A DNA stretch of 30,959 nt, taken from NCBI GenBank assembly GCA_002316795.1, contig DCEE01000047.1, positions 30,866 to 61,824 on the forward strand, read 5' to 3'. The DNA comes from Synergistaceae bacterium UBA1037. GTDB taxonomy: Bacteria > Synergistota > Synergistia > Synergistales > Synergistaceae. Position numbers and translations under genes: made by a program. How positions within the stretch are numbered: position 1 is the stretch's first letter; every line of letters begins with the position of its first letter. The notes beneath the pieces were generated by a model. It did not search any database and had not been told where the DNA came from. It worked only from the letters and a program-made list of their open reading frames with translations. Positions 23,981-30,959 of the stretch are shown here, in pieces.

Positions 23981-24385
23981 TTACCATACATAGCATACGA
24001 CTTCGCCGCCAAGTCCGCGCTTGCGCGCTTCTGCGTCGGTCATAAGCCCTGCTGATGTTGATATCATGGCGATCCCGAGGCCGCCCATTACTTTGGGAAG
24101 CTCGTCCTTGCCAACGTAAATACGGCGTCCGGGCTTGCTTATCCTGCGCAGTCCCTGGATCACGCGTTCCTTCGCCGGTCCATAGTTCATGGTCACCCTG
24201 AGTATGGGCATCGGCTGCTTTGAATCATTGATCGTCTTGTAGTTGCGGATATAGCCTTCCTCTTTAAGGATGCGCGCCATTTCGAGGCGCATCTTGCTAA
24301 GAGGCATGTCCACCATTTCATGATAGACAACGTTCGCATTCCTAATGCGTGTGAGCATATCCGCGACAGGATCGGTAATATGCAT
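23981..24385 (-). CDS. rpsH: 30S ribosomal protein S8 (uS8)
   Basis: S8 binds 16S rRNA helix 21 and, in E. coli, represses the spc operon. The 134 residues start [17 protein letters not shown] and end in the conserved segment [20 protein letters not shown] followed by EVVCYVW. It is 30 bases after rpsN. No clear S8-binding operator was identified near rplE. Confidence 0.98.
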   Translation of the reverse strand: MHITDPVADMLTRIRNANVVYHEMVDMPLSKMRLEMARILKEEGYIRNYKTINDSKQPMPILRVTMNYGPAKERVIQGLRRISKPGRRIYVGKDELPKVMGGLGIAMISTSAGLMTDAEARKRGLGGEVVCYVW

Positions 24386-24415
24386 TAAAGGATCCTCCCT
24401 TCCACGCCCACTTGC

Positions 24416-24601
24416 CTACCAGCTCGACTTGACTACGCCAGGGATCTTGCCCTCGCGCGCAAGCTTGCGGAAACAGCAGCGGCACATGTCGAACTTTCTT
24501 ATATACCCATGCGGACGTCCGCACAGGGGGCAGCGGTTATACTTTCTCACTTTGAACTTCGGTTCAAGCTTTGATTTGTTTACCAAGCTTTTACGGGCCA
24601 T
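24416..24601 (-). CDS. rpsN: 30S ribosomal protein S14 type Z (uS14), zinc-binding
   Basis: This short 61-residue S14 has four cysteines, CPLCG (24-28) and CRCC (40-43), which hold a zinc ion; zinc-free S14 proteins are about 90-100 residues. It ends in the conserved [14 protein letters not shown]14 is in the 30S head beside S3, S10 and S19. It lies between rplE and rpsH as in other spc operons. Confidence 0.98.
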   Translation of the reverse strand: MARKSLVNKSKLEPKFKVRKYNRCPLCGRPHGYIRKFDMCRCCFRKLAREGKIPGVVKSSW

Positions 24602-24615
24602 AAGTATACTCCTTC

Positions 24616-25158
24616 CTAACGGGCGAAGGGCATGCCCAGTTCGGCCAACAGAGCCTGGGCTTCCTCATCCGCCTTCGCGGTCGTAACGAACGTGATATTC
24701 ATTCCGCGCTGACGAATTACCTTATCGTAGTCTATTTCAGGGAAAAGGAGCTGCTCTTTCAGGCCGAGGTTGTAATTGCCCCTGCCGTCAAAACCCCTCT
24801 TTGATATACCCTGGAAGTCCTTGATACGCGGAAGCGCTATGCTGATCAGGCGGTCTACAAATTCCCACATCCTGGGGCCCCTCAGCGTTACGCAGCACGC
24901 GACCGGCATGCCTTCGCGGACTTTGAAACCCGCAATGGATTTTTTCGCCCTTTTCATCATGGGTTTCTGTCCGGAAATTATCGTCAGCTCGTTGATCGAA
25001 GCATCCATGTACTTATTGTCCAGCTTTGCTTCGTTTACGCCGATATTGATGACGACCTTTACCAGGCGGGGGATCTCCATGACGTTCTTGTATCCGAACT
25101 GTTCTTTCAGCTTCGGAAGGACGTCCTCACTGTACTTTGTCAAAAGACGCGGTGTCAT
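24616..25158 (-). CDS. rplE: 50S ribosomal protein L5 (uL5)
   Basis: L5 binds 5S rRNA and forms bridge B1b with S13. The 180 residues include [18 protein letters not shown], the central [20 protein letters not shown], and near the end [20 protein letters not shown], all diagnostic. The ATG lies 12 bases after rplX. Confidence 0.98.
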   Translation of the reverse strand: MTPRLLTKYSEDVLPKLKEQFGYKNVMEIPRLVKVVINIGVNEAKLDNKYMDASINELTIISGQKPMMKRAKKSIAGFKVREGMPVACCVTLRGPRMWEFVDRLISIALPRIKDFQGISKRGFDGRGNYNLGLKEQLLFPEIDYDKVIRQRGMNITFVTTAKADEEAQALLAELGMPFAR

Positions 25159-25170
25159 AGTTGTCCCTCC

Positions 25171-25497
25171 TTAGACCTTGTCGACTATCTCGCCGCACTG
25201 CTTGCAGACGCGGACTTTTTTGCCGCTGTCAAGATAGGCGCGGCTTACACGCGTAGGTTTGCCGCAGGAGGGGCACACGAGCATTACTTTGCATGCATGC
25301 AGGGGCGCTTCCTTTTTGACAAATCCGCCGCGCGGATCCTTTTGTGTCGGACGTGCGCTTTTGGTCACCATGTTGACGTTCTCGATGACTATAGTGTCTT
25401 TCTGAAGATCCCTGCGGAGGACTTTGCCCTCTTTGCCGGCATCCTTCCCGGAAACGACACGGACACGATCCCCTTTTTTGATTCTCATCTTGGACAT
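25171..25497 (-). CDS. rplX: 50S ribosomal protein L24 (uL24)
   Basis: L24 is an early assembly protein with a KOW motif near the exit tunnel. The 108 residues read KKGDRVRVVSGKDAGKEGKV (KOW, about 7-26). The C-terminal part has two cysteine pairs (CPSCGKP and CKQCGE) that may bind zinc, as in many bacterial L24 proteins. It sits 13 bases after rplN. Confidence 0.98.
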   Translation of the reverse strand: MSKMRIKKGDRVRVVSGKDAGKEGKVLRRDLQKDTIVIENVNMVTKSARPTQKDPRGGFVKKEAPLHACKVMLVCPSCGKPTRVSRAYLDSGKKVRVCKQCGEIVDKV

Positions 25498-25510
25498 GAG
25501 CTGTTACCCC

Positions 25511-25879
25511 CTACACTACCTCGGGAGCAAGAGAGACTATTCGCATGTATTTCTTCTCTCTAAGTTCCCGGGCTACAGGACCAAATATACGGGTTCCCTT
25601 GGGATCTCCGTTGTTGTCGATGACGACTGCGGCGTTGTCATCGAAGCGAACATACGATCCGTCCTTGCGGCGGATCTCTTTTTTCGTCCTGACGATGACT
25701 GCCTTTACTACGTCGCCTTTTTTGATGTTGGCATTCGGTGTGGCCTCACGGACCGAGGCGACTATGACATCGCCCACCGTACCTGTCTTATGAAAGCTGC
25801 CGCCTTTGACCTGGATGCAGAGGATCTTCTTTGCGCCTGAATTGTCGGCCACGTTTAGCACTGTACGAAGCTGGATCAT
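25511..25879 (-). CDS. rplN: 50S ribosomal protein L14 (uL14)
   Basis: L14 lies at the subunit interface and contacts 16S helix 44; it is the binding site of the silencing factor RsfS. The 122 residues start [20 protein letters not shown] and contain [35 protein letters not shown] and [20 protein letters not shown], all typical. It follows rpsQ by 3 bases. Confidence 0.98.
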   Translation of the reverse strand: MIQLRTVLNVADNSGAKKILCIQVKGGSFHKTGTVGDVIVASVREATPNANIKKGDVVKAVIVRTKKEIRRKDGSYVRFDDNAAVVIDNNGDPKGTRIFGPVARELREKKYMRIVSLAPEVV

Positions 25880-25882
25880 AAC

Positions 25883-26179
25883 TTACAATGCCTCCTCGTC
25901 TTCCGGTTTTGCGCCCAGTACGGGAGCTCTTTCGATTATCTGCGCTACTTCCCAGCGTTTGTGCGCGCTGAGAGGGCGTGTTTCCGCTATCATTACCTTG
26001 TCGCCAATGCGGCAGTCGTTGGCCTCGTCATGAGCCATAAACTTTTTGGACCGGAGGACCGGTTTGCCATAAAGTGAATGCTTTGCCATACGGTCTACGC
26101 GAACAACTATAGTCTTTTCCATTTTGTCGCTGACCACCACGCCGGTGCGGACTTTGCGATTGATCTTCTTTGATTCCAT
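25883..26179 (-). CDS. rpsQ: 30S ribosomal protein S17 (uS17)
   Basis: S17 is an OB-fold primary binder of the 16S 5' domain. The 98 residues show the family blocks [39 protein letters not shown] and [20 protein letters not shown]. An acidic tail of about ten residues (KPEDEEAL) extends beyond the usual end. It begins 6 bases after rpmC. Confidence 0.98.
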   Translation of the reverse strand: MESKKINRKVRTGVVVSDKMEKTIVVRVDRMAKHSLYGKPVLRSKKFMAHDEANDCRIGDKVMIAETRPLSAHKRWEVAQIIERAPVLGAKPEDEEAL

Positions 26180-26185
26180 CTCCGG

Positions 26186-26401
26186 CTACCTCCTTGCTCC
26201 TGAACGATCGATACCCTTTTCCTTTTCGGTGATTACCGTCAGTACGCGGGCAATTGTCTTTTTGACCTCTCTGATACGGCCTGAGTTGTTCAACTGTCCT
26301 ATGGCGTTCTGGAAACGGAGGTTGAACAGCTCTTCCTTATACTGTCTGTGTTTGTCGTTAAGCTCAGATATGCTGAGATCTCTAAGTTCCTTGGGATCCA
26401 T
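26186..26401 (-). CDS. rpmC: 50S ribosomal protein L29 (uL29)
   Basis: L29 is a two-helix protein at the tunnel exit that helps dock trigger factor and SRP. From the ATG at 26401 it is 71 residues: MDPKELRDLSISELNDKHRQ and then LFNLRFQNAIGQLNNSGRIR. A longer frame begins with a GTG at 26410, but the ATG is one base after the rplP stop and has AGGTGA upstream, so it is preferred. Confidence 0.97.
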   Translation of the reverse strand: MDPKELRDLSISELNDKHRQYKEELFNLRFQNAIGQLNNSGRIREVKKTIARVLTVITEKEKGIDRSGARR

Positions 26402-26402
26402 A

Positions 26403-26822
26403 CTATTCACCTGCTCCCTCTCGGGCTAACATTTTTACCTTGATGGGCAGTTTGAAGGATGCCGTGCGGAAAGCCTCTTCGGCTGTCTCACGGGGCACAC
26501 CTGCTATTTCAAACATCACACGGCCGCGCTTTACTGCAGCGGTCCAGTATTCGACGTTTCCCTTACCCTTACCCATACGTGTTTCAAGAGGCTTTTCCGT
26601 TACCGGGCGATCGGGGAAGATCCTGATCCATATCTTTCCGCCTTTTTTCATCTTGCGGCTGATCGCAACACGGACAGCCTCGATCTGACGGGCGGTGATC
26701 CAGCCGTTCTCACACGCCTGAAGCCCAAATTCGCCGAAATCCACCTTCGTTGCTCCCTTTGCATATCCGCGGAGGGGTGTAAGGTGAGGCTTGCGGTACT
26801 TGACTCTTTTCGGAGAAAGCAT
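26403..26822 (-). CDS. rplP: 50S ribosomal protein L16 (uL16)
   Basis: L16 supports the A-site tRNA and a late step of 50S maturation. The 139 residues begin [20 protein letters not shown] and keep [40 protein letters not shown] and [20 protein letters not shown], all hallmark segments. It is 6 bases after rpsC and 1 base before rpmC. Confidence 0.98.
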   Translation of the reverse strand: MLSPKRVKYRKPHLTPLRGYAKGATKVDFGEFGLQACENGWITARQIEAVRVAISRKMKKGGKIWIRIFPDRPVTEKPLETRMGKGKGNVEYWTAAVKRGRVMFEIAGVPRETAEEAFRTASFKLPIKVKMLAREGAGE

Positions 26823-26828
26823 CAGATG

Positions 26829-27503
26829 TTACCCCCTCTCCTGATGAGCAGGAACGGCTTCCATTACAGGTTTGCGCTCCATTACTTCGCCTTTGTAGAT
26901 CCAGACTTTGATGCCGATGACGCCGTAGATCGTATGAGCTTCGGCGAAACCGTAGTCGATGTCCGCCCTGAGTGTCGAAAGCGGCAGCTGTCCTTCAAGA
27001 TACCATTCCGTGCGAGCGATCTCAGCTCCGCCGAGACGGCCTGCGCACTGGATCTTGATTCCTTTTGCGCCCGATTTCATCGAGCGGAAGATAGACTGTT
27101 TCATTGCGCGGCGGAAGCTGATCCTGCGCTCAAGTGACGCAGCGACTCCCTCTGCCACTACCTGTGCTTCCGCATCAGGGTTCTTGATCTCCTGGATGTT
27201 GATCATTACCCGGCTTCCGGTCTTAGCCTGGAGCTCCTCACGAACTGCCTGTATCTCTGCACCCTGCTTGCCGATAACTACACCAGGCCGGGCGGTCCAA
27301 ACTGTAAAACGCATGACGTTTCCAATACGCTCGATCTCCACACGGCTTACGCCTGCTTTATCCCAGCGTTTCCTGATCCATTCCCTCAGTTCGAGGTCAT
27401 TGTGCAGGTATTTGGCATATTTTTTTCCGTCTGCGTACCAGCGGGATTCCCAATCGTAGATGACACCAATCCTGTAACCTACCGGGTGAACTTTCTGACC
27501 CAC
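26829..27503 (-). CDS. rpsC: 30S ribosomal protein S3 (uS3)
   Basis: S3 forms part of the mRNA entry tunnel and its helicase activity. From the GTG at 27503 it is 224 residues and begins [20 protein letters not shown], the canonical S3 start. The GTG two codons upstream is only one base from AAGGAGG, while 27503 has 7-base spacing. A KH domain with the loop [10 protein letters not shown] and the C-terminal [18 protein letters not shown] and [14 protein letters not shown] are present. Confidence 0.98.
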   Translation of the reverse strand: MGQKVHPVGYRIGVIYDWESRWYADGKKYAKYLHNDLELREWIRKRWDKAGVSRVEIERIGNVMRFTVWTARPGVVIGKQGAEIQAVREELQAKTGSRVMINIQEIKNPDAEAQVVAEGVAASLERRISFRRAMKQSIFRSMKSGAKGIKIQCAGRLGGAEIARTEWYLEGQLPLSTLRADIDYGFAEAHTIYGVIGIKVWIYKGEVMERKPVMEAVPAHQERG

Positions 27504-27515
27504 CGTCACCCCTCC

Positions 27516-27848
27516 TTATTTCTCACATACGACCACTGAAACGTGGCACGTATGGTGTCTGAAAGCATGCGCGCGTCCCATTGAAACAGGACGGAAGCGC
27601 TTCATGTAACTTCCCTGATCCGCCATTACTTCCTTAACTACGAGTTTGTCCATATCAAGTCCGTAATTGTGTTCAGCGTTTGCTATCGCACTCTTAAGGA
27701 CTTTTTCTGCTACACGTGCCCCCTTGTTGGGAGTGTACTTAAGGACCAGCAAAGCGTCAGAAGCTTTTTTGCCCCTGATGAGAGCAAGTACCTGGCGTAC
27801 TTTGGTAGCTGATATACGGACCTGCTGGGCTGTTGCCTTGACTTCCAT
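27516..27848 (-). CDS. rplV: 50S ribosomal protein L22 (uL22)
   Basis: L22 lines the peptide exit tunnel with an extended hairpin. The 110-residue protein starts at the ATG at 27848 (AGGAGG 9 bases upstream); the frame is open further into rpsS, but that extension is not L22-like. Blocks are VRISATKVRQVLALIRGKKA, ANAEHNYGLDMDKLVVKE and the hairpin SYMKRFRPVSMGRAHAFRHH. The hairpin end reads HHTCHVSVVV where many L22 proteins have KRTSHI. Confidence 0.97.
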   Translation of the reverse strand: MEVKATAQQVRISATKVRQVLALIRGKKASDALLVLKYTPNKGARVAEKVLKSAIANAEHNYGLDMDKLVVKEVMADQGSYMKRFRPVSMGRAHAFRHHTCHVSVVVCEK

Positions 27849-27861
27849 GACCCTGCCCCTC

Positions 27862-28146
27862 CTACTTCTTGACTTTCGTGGAGCGTTCCTGTCCGGCGTG
27901 ACCGCCGAACTTACGGGTCGGTGCGAATTCGCCGAGCTTGTGCCCAATCATATTGTCGCTTATGTAAACAGGTACATGAATGCGGCCGTTGTGTACTGCT
28001 ATCGTATGACCGACCATTTCGGGAGTAACGCTTGAACGGCGTGACCAGCTTTTGATAACGAGCTTTTTCCCCGATTCGTTCATGTCCTCGATCCTACGCA
28101 GAAGTTTCGGATCTACGTAGGGTCCCTTTTTAAGTGAACGAGCCAT
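27862..28146 (-). CDS. rpsS: 30S ribosomal protein S19 (uS19)
   Basis: S19 is in the 30S head and pairs with S13 near the A site. The 94 residues read [60 protein letters not shown] and [17 protein letters not shown], a full match to the family. It lies between rplB and rplV with short spacers. Confidence 0.98.
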   Translation of the reverse strand: MARSLKKGPYVDPKLLRRIEDMNESGKKLVIKSWSRRSSVTPEMVGHTIAVHNGRIHVPVYISDNMIGHKLGEFAPTRKFGGHAGQERSTKVKK

Positions 28147-28173
28147 CTCTGTATTCCCTCCTACAAACCCGGG

Positions 28174-28998
28174 TTACTTCTTACGGCGGCGGACAATGAA
28201 CTTGTCCGAAGACTTACGCTTGCGGGTGCGGTAGCCCTTCGCCGGCGTACCCCACGGGGATACCGGATGCTTGTGTGACTTGCTCTTTCCTTCTCCGCCG
28301 CCCATCGGATGATCTACCGGGTTCATGATCATGCCGCGAACGTGCGGACGGATCCCAAGCCAACGAGTTCTTCCGGCTTTTCCGTAAATCACATTTTCAT
28401 GCTCTTCGTTTCCGACCTGACCTACTGTGGCCATGCACTCAAGAAGTACTAGCCGCAGTTCTCCGCTTGGCATACGGACAAAGGCATATTTGCCTTCTTT
28501 GGCCATAAGCTGTGCTGATGCTCCTGCCGAACGAACGAGTACTCCGCCGCGCCCCGGTTCAAGTTCCACGTTGTGTATCACCGTACCAACGGGGATGTCC
28601 CTAAGTTTGAGCGCGTTTCCGGGACGAATGTCGGAATCCTTGCCGGCGACTACGCTGTCGCCTACGGCAAGTCCCACAGGAGCGATAATATAGCGTTTCT
28701 CTCCGTCAAGATAAGAGATCAGCGCAATGCGGGCTGAACGGTTGGGATCGTACTCGATCGAGACGACTTTTCCGGGTACTCCCTGCTTGTCCCTTTTGAA
28801 ATCGATGATACGATACTTGATCCTTCCGCGGCCGCCGCGGTGACGCATCGTAATGCGTCCGTTGTTATTGCGTCCCGATTTCTCGCTTAACGTTACAACC
28901 AGGCTCCGCTCCGGCTTTGCCTTCGTGATTTCAGAATAGTCAGGCGTTGCCATGTGGCGGCGGCTGGGTGTGGTGGGACGAAATTTCTTTATACCCAT
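28174..28998 (-). CDS. rplB: 50S ribosomal protein L2 (uL2)
   Basis: L2 is a core 50S protein needed for subunit joining and peptidyl transfer. The 274 residues contain [20 protein letters not shown], the SH3-like RNA-binding domains, and the highly conserved [19 protein letters not shown] with the histidine linked to peptidyl transferase function. The C-terminus is [20 protein letters not shown]. Confidence 0.98.
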   Translation of the reverse strand: MGIKKFRPTTPSRRHMATPDYSEITKAKPERSLVVTLSEKSGRNNNGRITMRHRGGRGRIKYRIIDFKRDKQGVPGKVVSIEYDPNRSARIALISYLDGEKRYIIAPVGLAVGDSVVAGKDSDIRPGNALKLRDIPVGTVIHNVELEPGRGGVLVRSAGASAQLMAKEGKYAFVRMPSGELRLVLLECMATVGQVGNEEHENVIYGKAGRTRWLGIRPHVRGMIMNPVDHPMGGGEGKSKSHKHPVSPWGTPAKGYRTRKRKSSDKFIVRRRKK

Positions 28999-29019
28999 CT
29001 CTGGTTAACCCCTTTCTGC

Positions 29020-29316
29020 CTAGGCGCTTGCGCCCTCGAAGAATGCGATCTTTTCGCCTTTTGCAAGTGTAACTACCGCTTTCTTCCAGGAACGTGAACG
29101 ACCCAAAAAGGCACCCATCCGCTTCGGTTTGGAACGGACCTGGATCGTATTTACTCTTACGACTTTGACTTTGAAAACTTCCTCGACAGCCTTGCGTATC
29201 TCGATCTTGTTCGCTTTGGGAAGCACTTCAAATGTGTACTGTCCAAGTTCCATCAACCGGCTTGTCTTTTCTGTGATTATCGGGCGGACAATAATATCAT
29301 GTGCTACTGCGTTCAT
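29020..29316 (-). CDS. rplW: 50S ribosomal protein L23 (uL23)
   Basis: L23 is the main docking site for trigger factor and SRP at the tunnel exit. The 98 residues show IIVRPIITEKTSRLMELGQY, KANKIEIRKAVEEVFKVKVV and VNTIQVRSKPKRMGAFLGRS. Its ATG shares one base with the rplD stop (TAATG), so translation is coupled. Confidence 0.98.
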   Translation of the reverse strand: MNAVAHDIIVRPIITEKTSRLMELGQYTFEVLPKANKIEIRKAVEEVFKVKVVRVNTIQVRSKPKRMGAFLGRSRSWKKAVVTLAKGEKIAFFEGASA

Positions 29317-29939
29317 TAACCGAACACCTCCTCGAGCTTTTTGACAGCCTCAGGAGTCGCAATCAGCCGATCGTGGTTGAGAAGGTCGTAGACGTTGATG
29401 CTGTCGACATGCAGAACTTCCGCTCCGGGTATGTTCGCAGCCGATTTGACAACTGCCATGTTCGTCTCATGAAGGACAAAGAGGGGCTTCTTGCCGCTGT
29501 CGATGGCGGTGAGGAAATCGAGCATTATCTTTGTCTTCGGTGCATCCATGTCAAAACGATCAAGGACCATCATGCTCTCTTCCTGGACCTTGAGAGTCAG
29601 GGCGCTGCACAGGGCAAGACGACGGACCTTCTTGTTGACCTTCTGATGATAGTCTCTCGGGTGCGGACCATGAGCAACACCGCCGCCTACCCAGACGGGC
29701 GAACGTGAGCTGCCTGCGCGGGCACGACCCGTGTGTTTCTGTCTCCAGGGCTTTTTGCCGCCGCCGCGGACATCTCCGCGGTCTTTAGCGTTGTGTGTAC
29801 CTACACGGCAATTAGCCAGGTGCGCAACTACTACCTGATGCATAGCCGGCACATGGACAGGGGCTCCGAAGACGGCATCCGAGAGCTCAAAGTCTCCGAT
29901 TACCTCGCCTTTAAAATTGACTTCTTTTACAACAGGCAT
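29316..29939 (-). CDS. rplD: 50S ribosomal protein L4 (uL4)
   Basis: L4 reaches the exit tunnel with a long loop and, in E. coli, represses the S10 operon. The 207 residues include the loop segment GTHNAKDRGDVRGGGKKPWR, QKHTGRARAGSSRSPVWVGG, GVAHGPHPRDYHQKVNKKVR and a C-terminal alpha/beta part. I see no S10-type leader hairpin because the region before rpsJ is only 21 bases after tuf. Confidence 0.98.
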   Translation of the reverse strand: MPVVKEVNFKGEVIGDFELSDAVFGAPVHVPAMHQVVVAHLANCRVGTHNAKDRGDVRGGGKKPWRQKHTGRARAGSSRSPVWVGGGVAHGPHPRDYHQKVNKKVRRLALCSALTLKVQEESMMVLDRFDMDAPKTKIMLDFLTAIDSGKKPLFVLHETNMAVVKSAANIPGAEVLHVDSINVYDLLNHDRLIATPEAVKKLEEVFG

Positions 29940-29957
29940 TGTCTTCTGCCTCCCTAC

Positions 29958-30584
29958 TTACGCTGTTTTACGGATCATTACGAGGCTGTCGCGCGCTCCG
30001 GGAACAGAACCTTTGATGAGTATAAGGCTGTTCTCCTCGTCCACTGCAAAAACCGTAAGATTTTTGGTGGTTACGCGCTCGCTTCCCATGTGACCCGCCA
30101 TCCTCCGGCCCTTGATAACGCGGCCGGGATAACTGCTGCATCCGATGGAACCGGGATGACGATGGTTGACGGAAGCACCGTGGCTTCCTGCTCCGCCGCC
30201 AAAGCCATGGCGTTTCATGACGCCTGCGGTCCCCTTACCTTTGCTGATGCCTGTAACATCAACAATTTCGCCGTTCTGGAACAGAGAAACGGTGATCTCC
30301 TGTCCCACCTGGTAGTCCGCGGTATTCTCAACGCGGAACTCCCTCAGCCAGCGCCTGGGTGTCGTGCCCTGCTTCTCAAAGTAGCCCTTCATTGGCTTGT
30401 TCACCTTAGCGGGCCTGACTTCTCCGAAACCGAGCTGCACTGCGCTGTAACTGTTTTTTTCAGGTGTCCGGATTTCAACGATGGAGCAAGGTCCTGCCTC
30501 AATAACTGTTACGGGCACTGCCTTGCCTTCTTCGTCGAAGACCTGGGTCATCCCTACCTTGCGGCCCAGAATCCCCATGCTCAT
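29958..30584 (-). CDS. rplC: 50S ribosomal protein L3 (uL3)
   Basis: L3 starts 50S assembly and its finger reaches the peptidyl transferase centre. The 208 residues contain GILGRKVGMTQVFDEEGKAV, KGKGTAGVMKRHGFGGGAGS, HGASVNHRHPGSIGCSSYPG and MAGHMGSERVTTKNL. At the place where the E. coli protein has the methylated glutamine (GSIGQ), this one has Cys, so PrmB-type methylation is unlikely here. GGAG lies 10 bases before the first ATG; a second ATG at 30578 is possible. Confidence 0.98.
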   Translation of the reverse strand: MSMGILGRKVGMTQVFDEEGKAVPVTVIEAGPCSIVEIRTPEKNSYSAVQLGFGEVRPAKVNKPMKGYFEKQGTTPRRWLREFRVENTADYQVGQEITVSLFQNGEIVDVTGISKGKGTAGVMKRHGFGGGAGSHGASVNHRHPGSIGCSSYPGRVIKGRRMAGHMGSERVTTKNLTVFAVDEENSLILIKGSVPGARDSLVMIRKTA

Positions 30585-30613
30585 TAGCGTTTCACTCCTT
30601 TCAGACCAAACCT

Positions 30614-30919
30614 CTACAGTTTGATCTGTATATCGACACCGGAAGGCAGGTTAAGCTCCATAAGTGCTTCCATTGTCTTCTGTGTCGGATCGACTATATC
30701 TATCAGACGCTTGTGTGTCCTGATCTCAAACTGTTCGCGTGCGTCCTTGTCAACGTGGGGGGACATGAGGATATCGAACTTTTTGATCTCTGTCGGAAGA
30801 GGTACCGGCCCGGACACTCTCGCACCTGTGCGCTCAGCCGTCTCGGCGATCTGTGTCGCAGAGGCGTCGAGTACACGGTGGTCAAAGGCTTTTAGTTTAA
30901 TACGGATTTTTTTTGCCAA
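30614..30919 (-). CDS. rpsJ: 30S ribosomal protein S10 / NusE (uS10)
   Basis: S10 is in the 30S head and, as NusE, joins transcription antitermination and coupling complexes. The 101 residues show [40 protein letters not shown] and [20 protein letters not shown], typical of the family. The start codon is TTG with AGGAGG 8 bases upstream. It follows the end of tuf by 21 bases and opens the S10 segment. Confidence 0.98.
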   Translation of the reverse strand: MAKKIRIKLKAFDHRVLDASATQIAETAERTGARVSGPVPLPTEIKKFDILMSPHVDKDAREQFEIRTHKRLIDIVDPTQKTMEALMELNLPSGVDIQIKL

Positions 30920-30940
30920 AATATTCCCCTCCTGGGGCTG

Positions 30941-30959
30941 CTAGTCTATGATCTCAGTA
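30941..30959 (-). CDS. tuf: Elongation factor Tu, last codons only
   Basis: The right edge reads, on the minus strand, ACT-GAG-ATC-ATA-GAC-TAG, that is TEIID and a stop. Many Gram-positive EF-Tu proteins end in VxTEII(E/D), and tuf directly precedes rpsJ in many genomes. Only five codons are visible, so the call rests on this ending plus the position. Confidence 0.75.

Noticed and set aside
29733..30587. Plus-strand open frame of 284 codons opposite rplC/rplD
   Set aside because: It is antisense to two certain ribosomal protein genes, and its translation has no recognisable domain. It results from codon-bias shadowing.

Overview
The window is about 31 kb of bacterial chromosome in which every gene I can support lies on the minus strand, so transcription runs from the right end to the left. 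It is core housekeeping sequence. I found no prophage, insertion sequence, CRISPR array, tRNA or rRNA. The gene mix suggests a member of the Synergistota: an L-lysine 6-aminotransferase typical of amino-acid fermenters, a DUF3084 membrane/coiled-coil protein, zinc-ligand versions of S4, S14 and L36, a KOW protein between map and infA as in clostridia, and an ECF transporter core behind rplQ. This assignment comes from family recognition, not a search; a deep-branching Firmicute is the main alternative.

Region 1 (30959 to about 11040, read leftwards) is a fused S10-spc-alpha ribosomal superoperon. It opens with the last codons of tuf, then rpsJ-rplC-rplD-rplW-rplB-rpsS-rplV-rpsC-rplP-rpmC-rpsQ, rplN-rplX-rplE-rpsN-rpsH-rplF-rplR-rpsE-rpmD-rplO, secY-adk-map-(KOW protein)-infA-rpmJ-rpsM-rpsK-rpsD-rpoA-rplQ, and continues into ecfA1-ecfA2-ecfT-truA and a solo mreB. 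Genes are separated by a few bases or overlap. The unit makes ribosomal proteins, the RNA polymerase alpha subunit, the protein export channel, N-terminal methionine processing, nucleotide balance, a vitamin-uptake energiser, a tRNA modification enzyme and the cell-shape actin. A weak terminator-like hairpin follows mreB.

Region 2 (about 11142 to 9166) is an AT-rich, 424-base non-coding stretch with repeated and inverted motifs, then the single-gene lat unit, closed by a perfect 15-bp hairpin.

Region 3 (9165 to 1) begins with a DUF3084 protein that has its own extended -10 promoter candidate. It continues with a zinc-ribbon protein overlapping a GNAT acetyltransferase, then metK, a ComF-type phosphoribosyltransferase, pfkA, a stand-alone D-glutamate-cyclase-like (DUF4392) protein, an unrecognised small membrane protein, rho, and a LysM-repeat envelope protein cut by the window edge.

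The most interesting points are regulatory or uncharacterised rather than a new defence or mobile system: the lat upstream region, the possible alternative hairpins over the mreB ribosome-binding site, the orphan membrane protein next to rho, and the DUF4392 protein beside pfkA. Several starts were moved from the longest frame to sites with good Shine-Dalgarno spacing. TTG starts are supported for rpsJ, rplR, mreB, rho and the DUF3084 gene.
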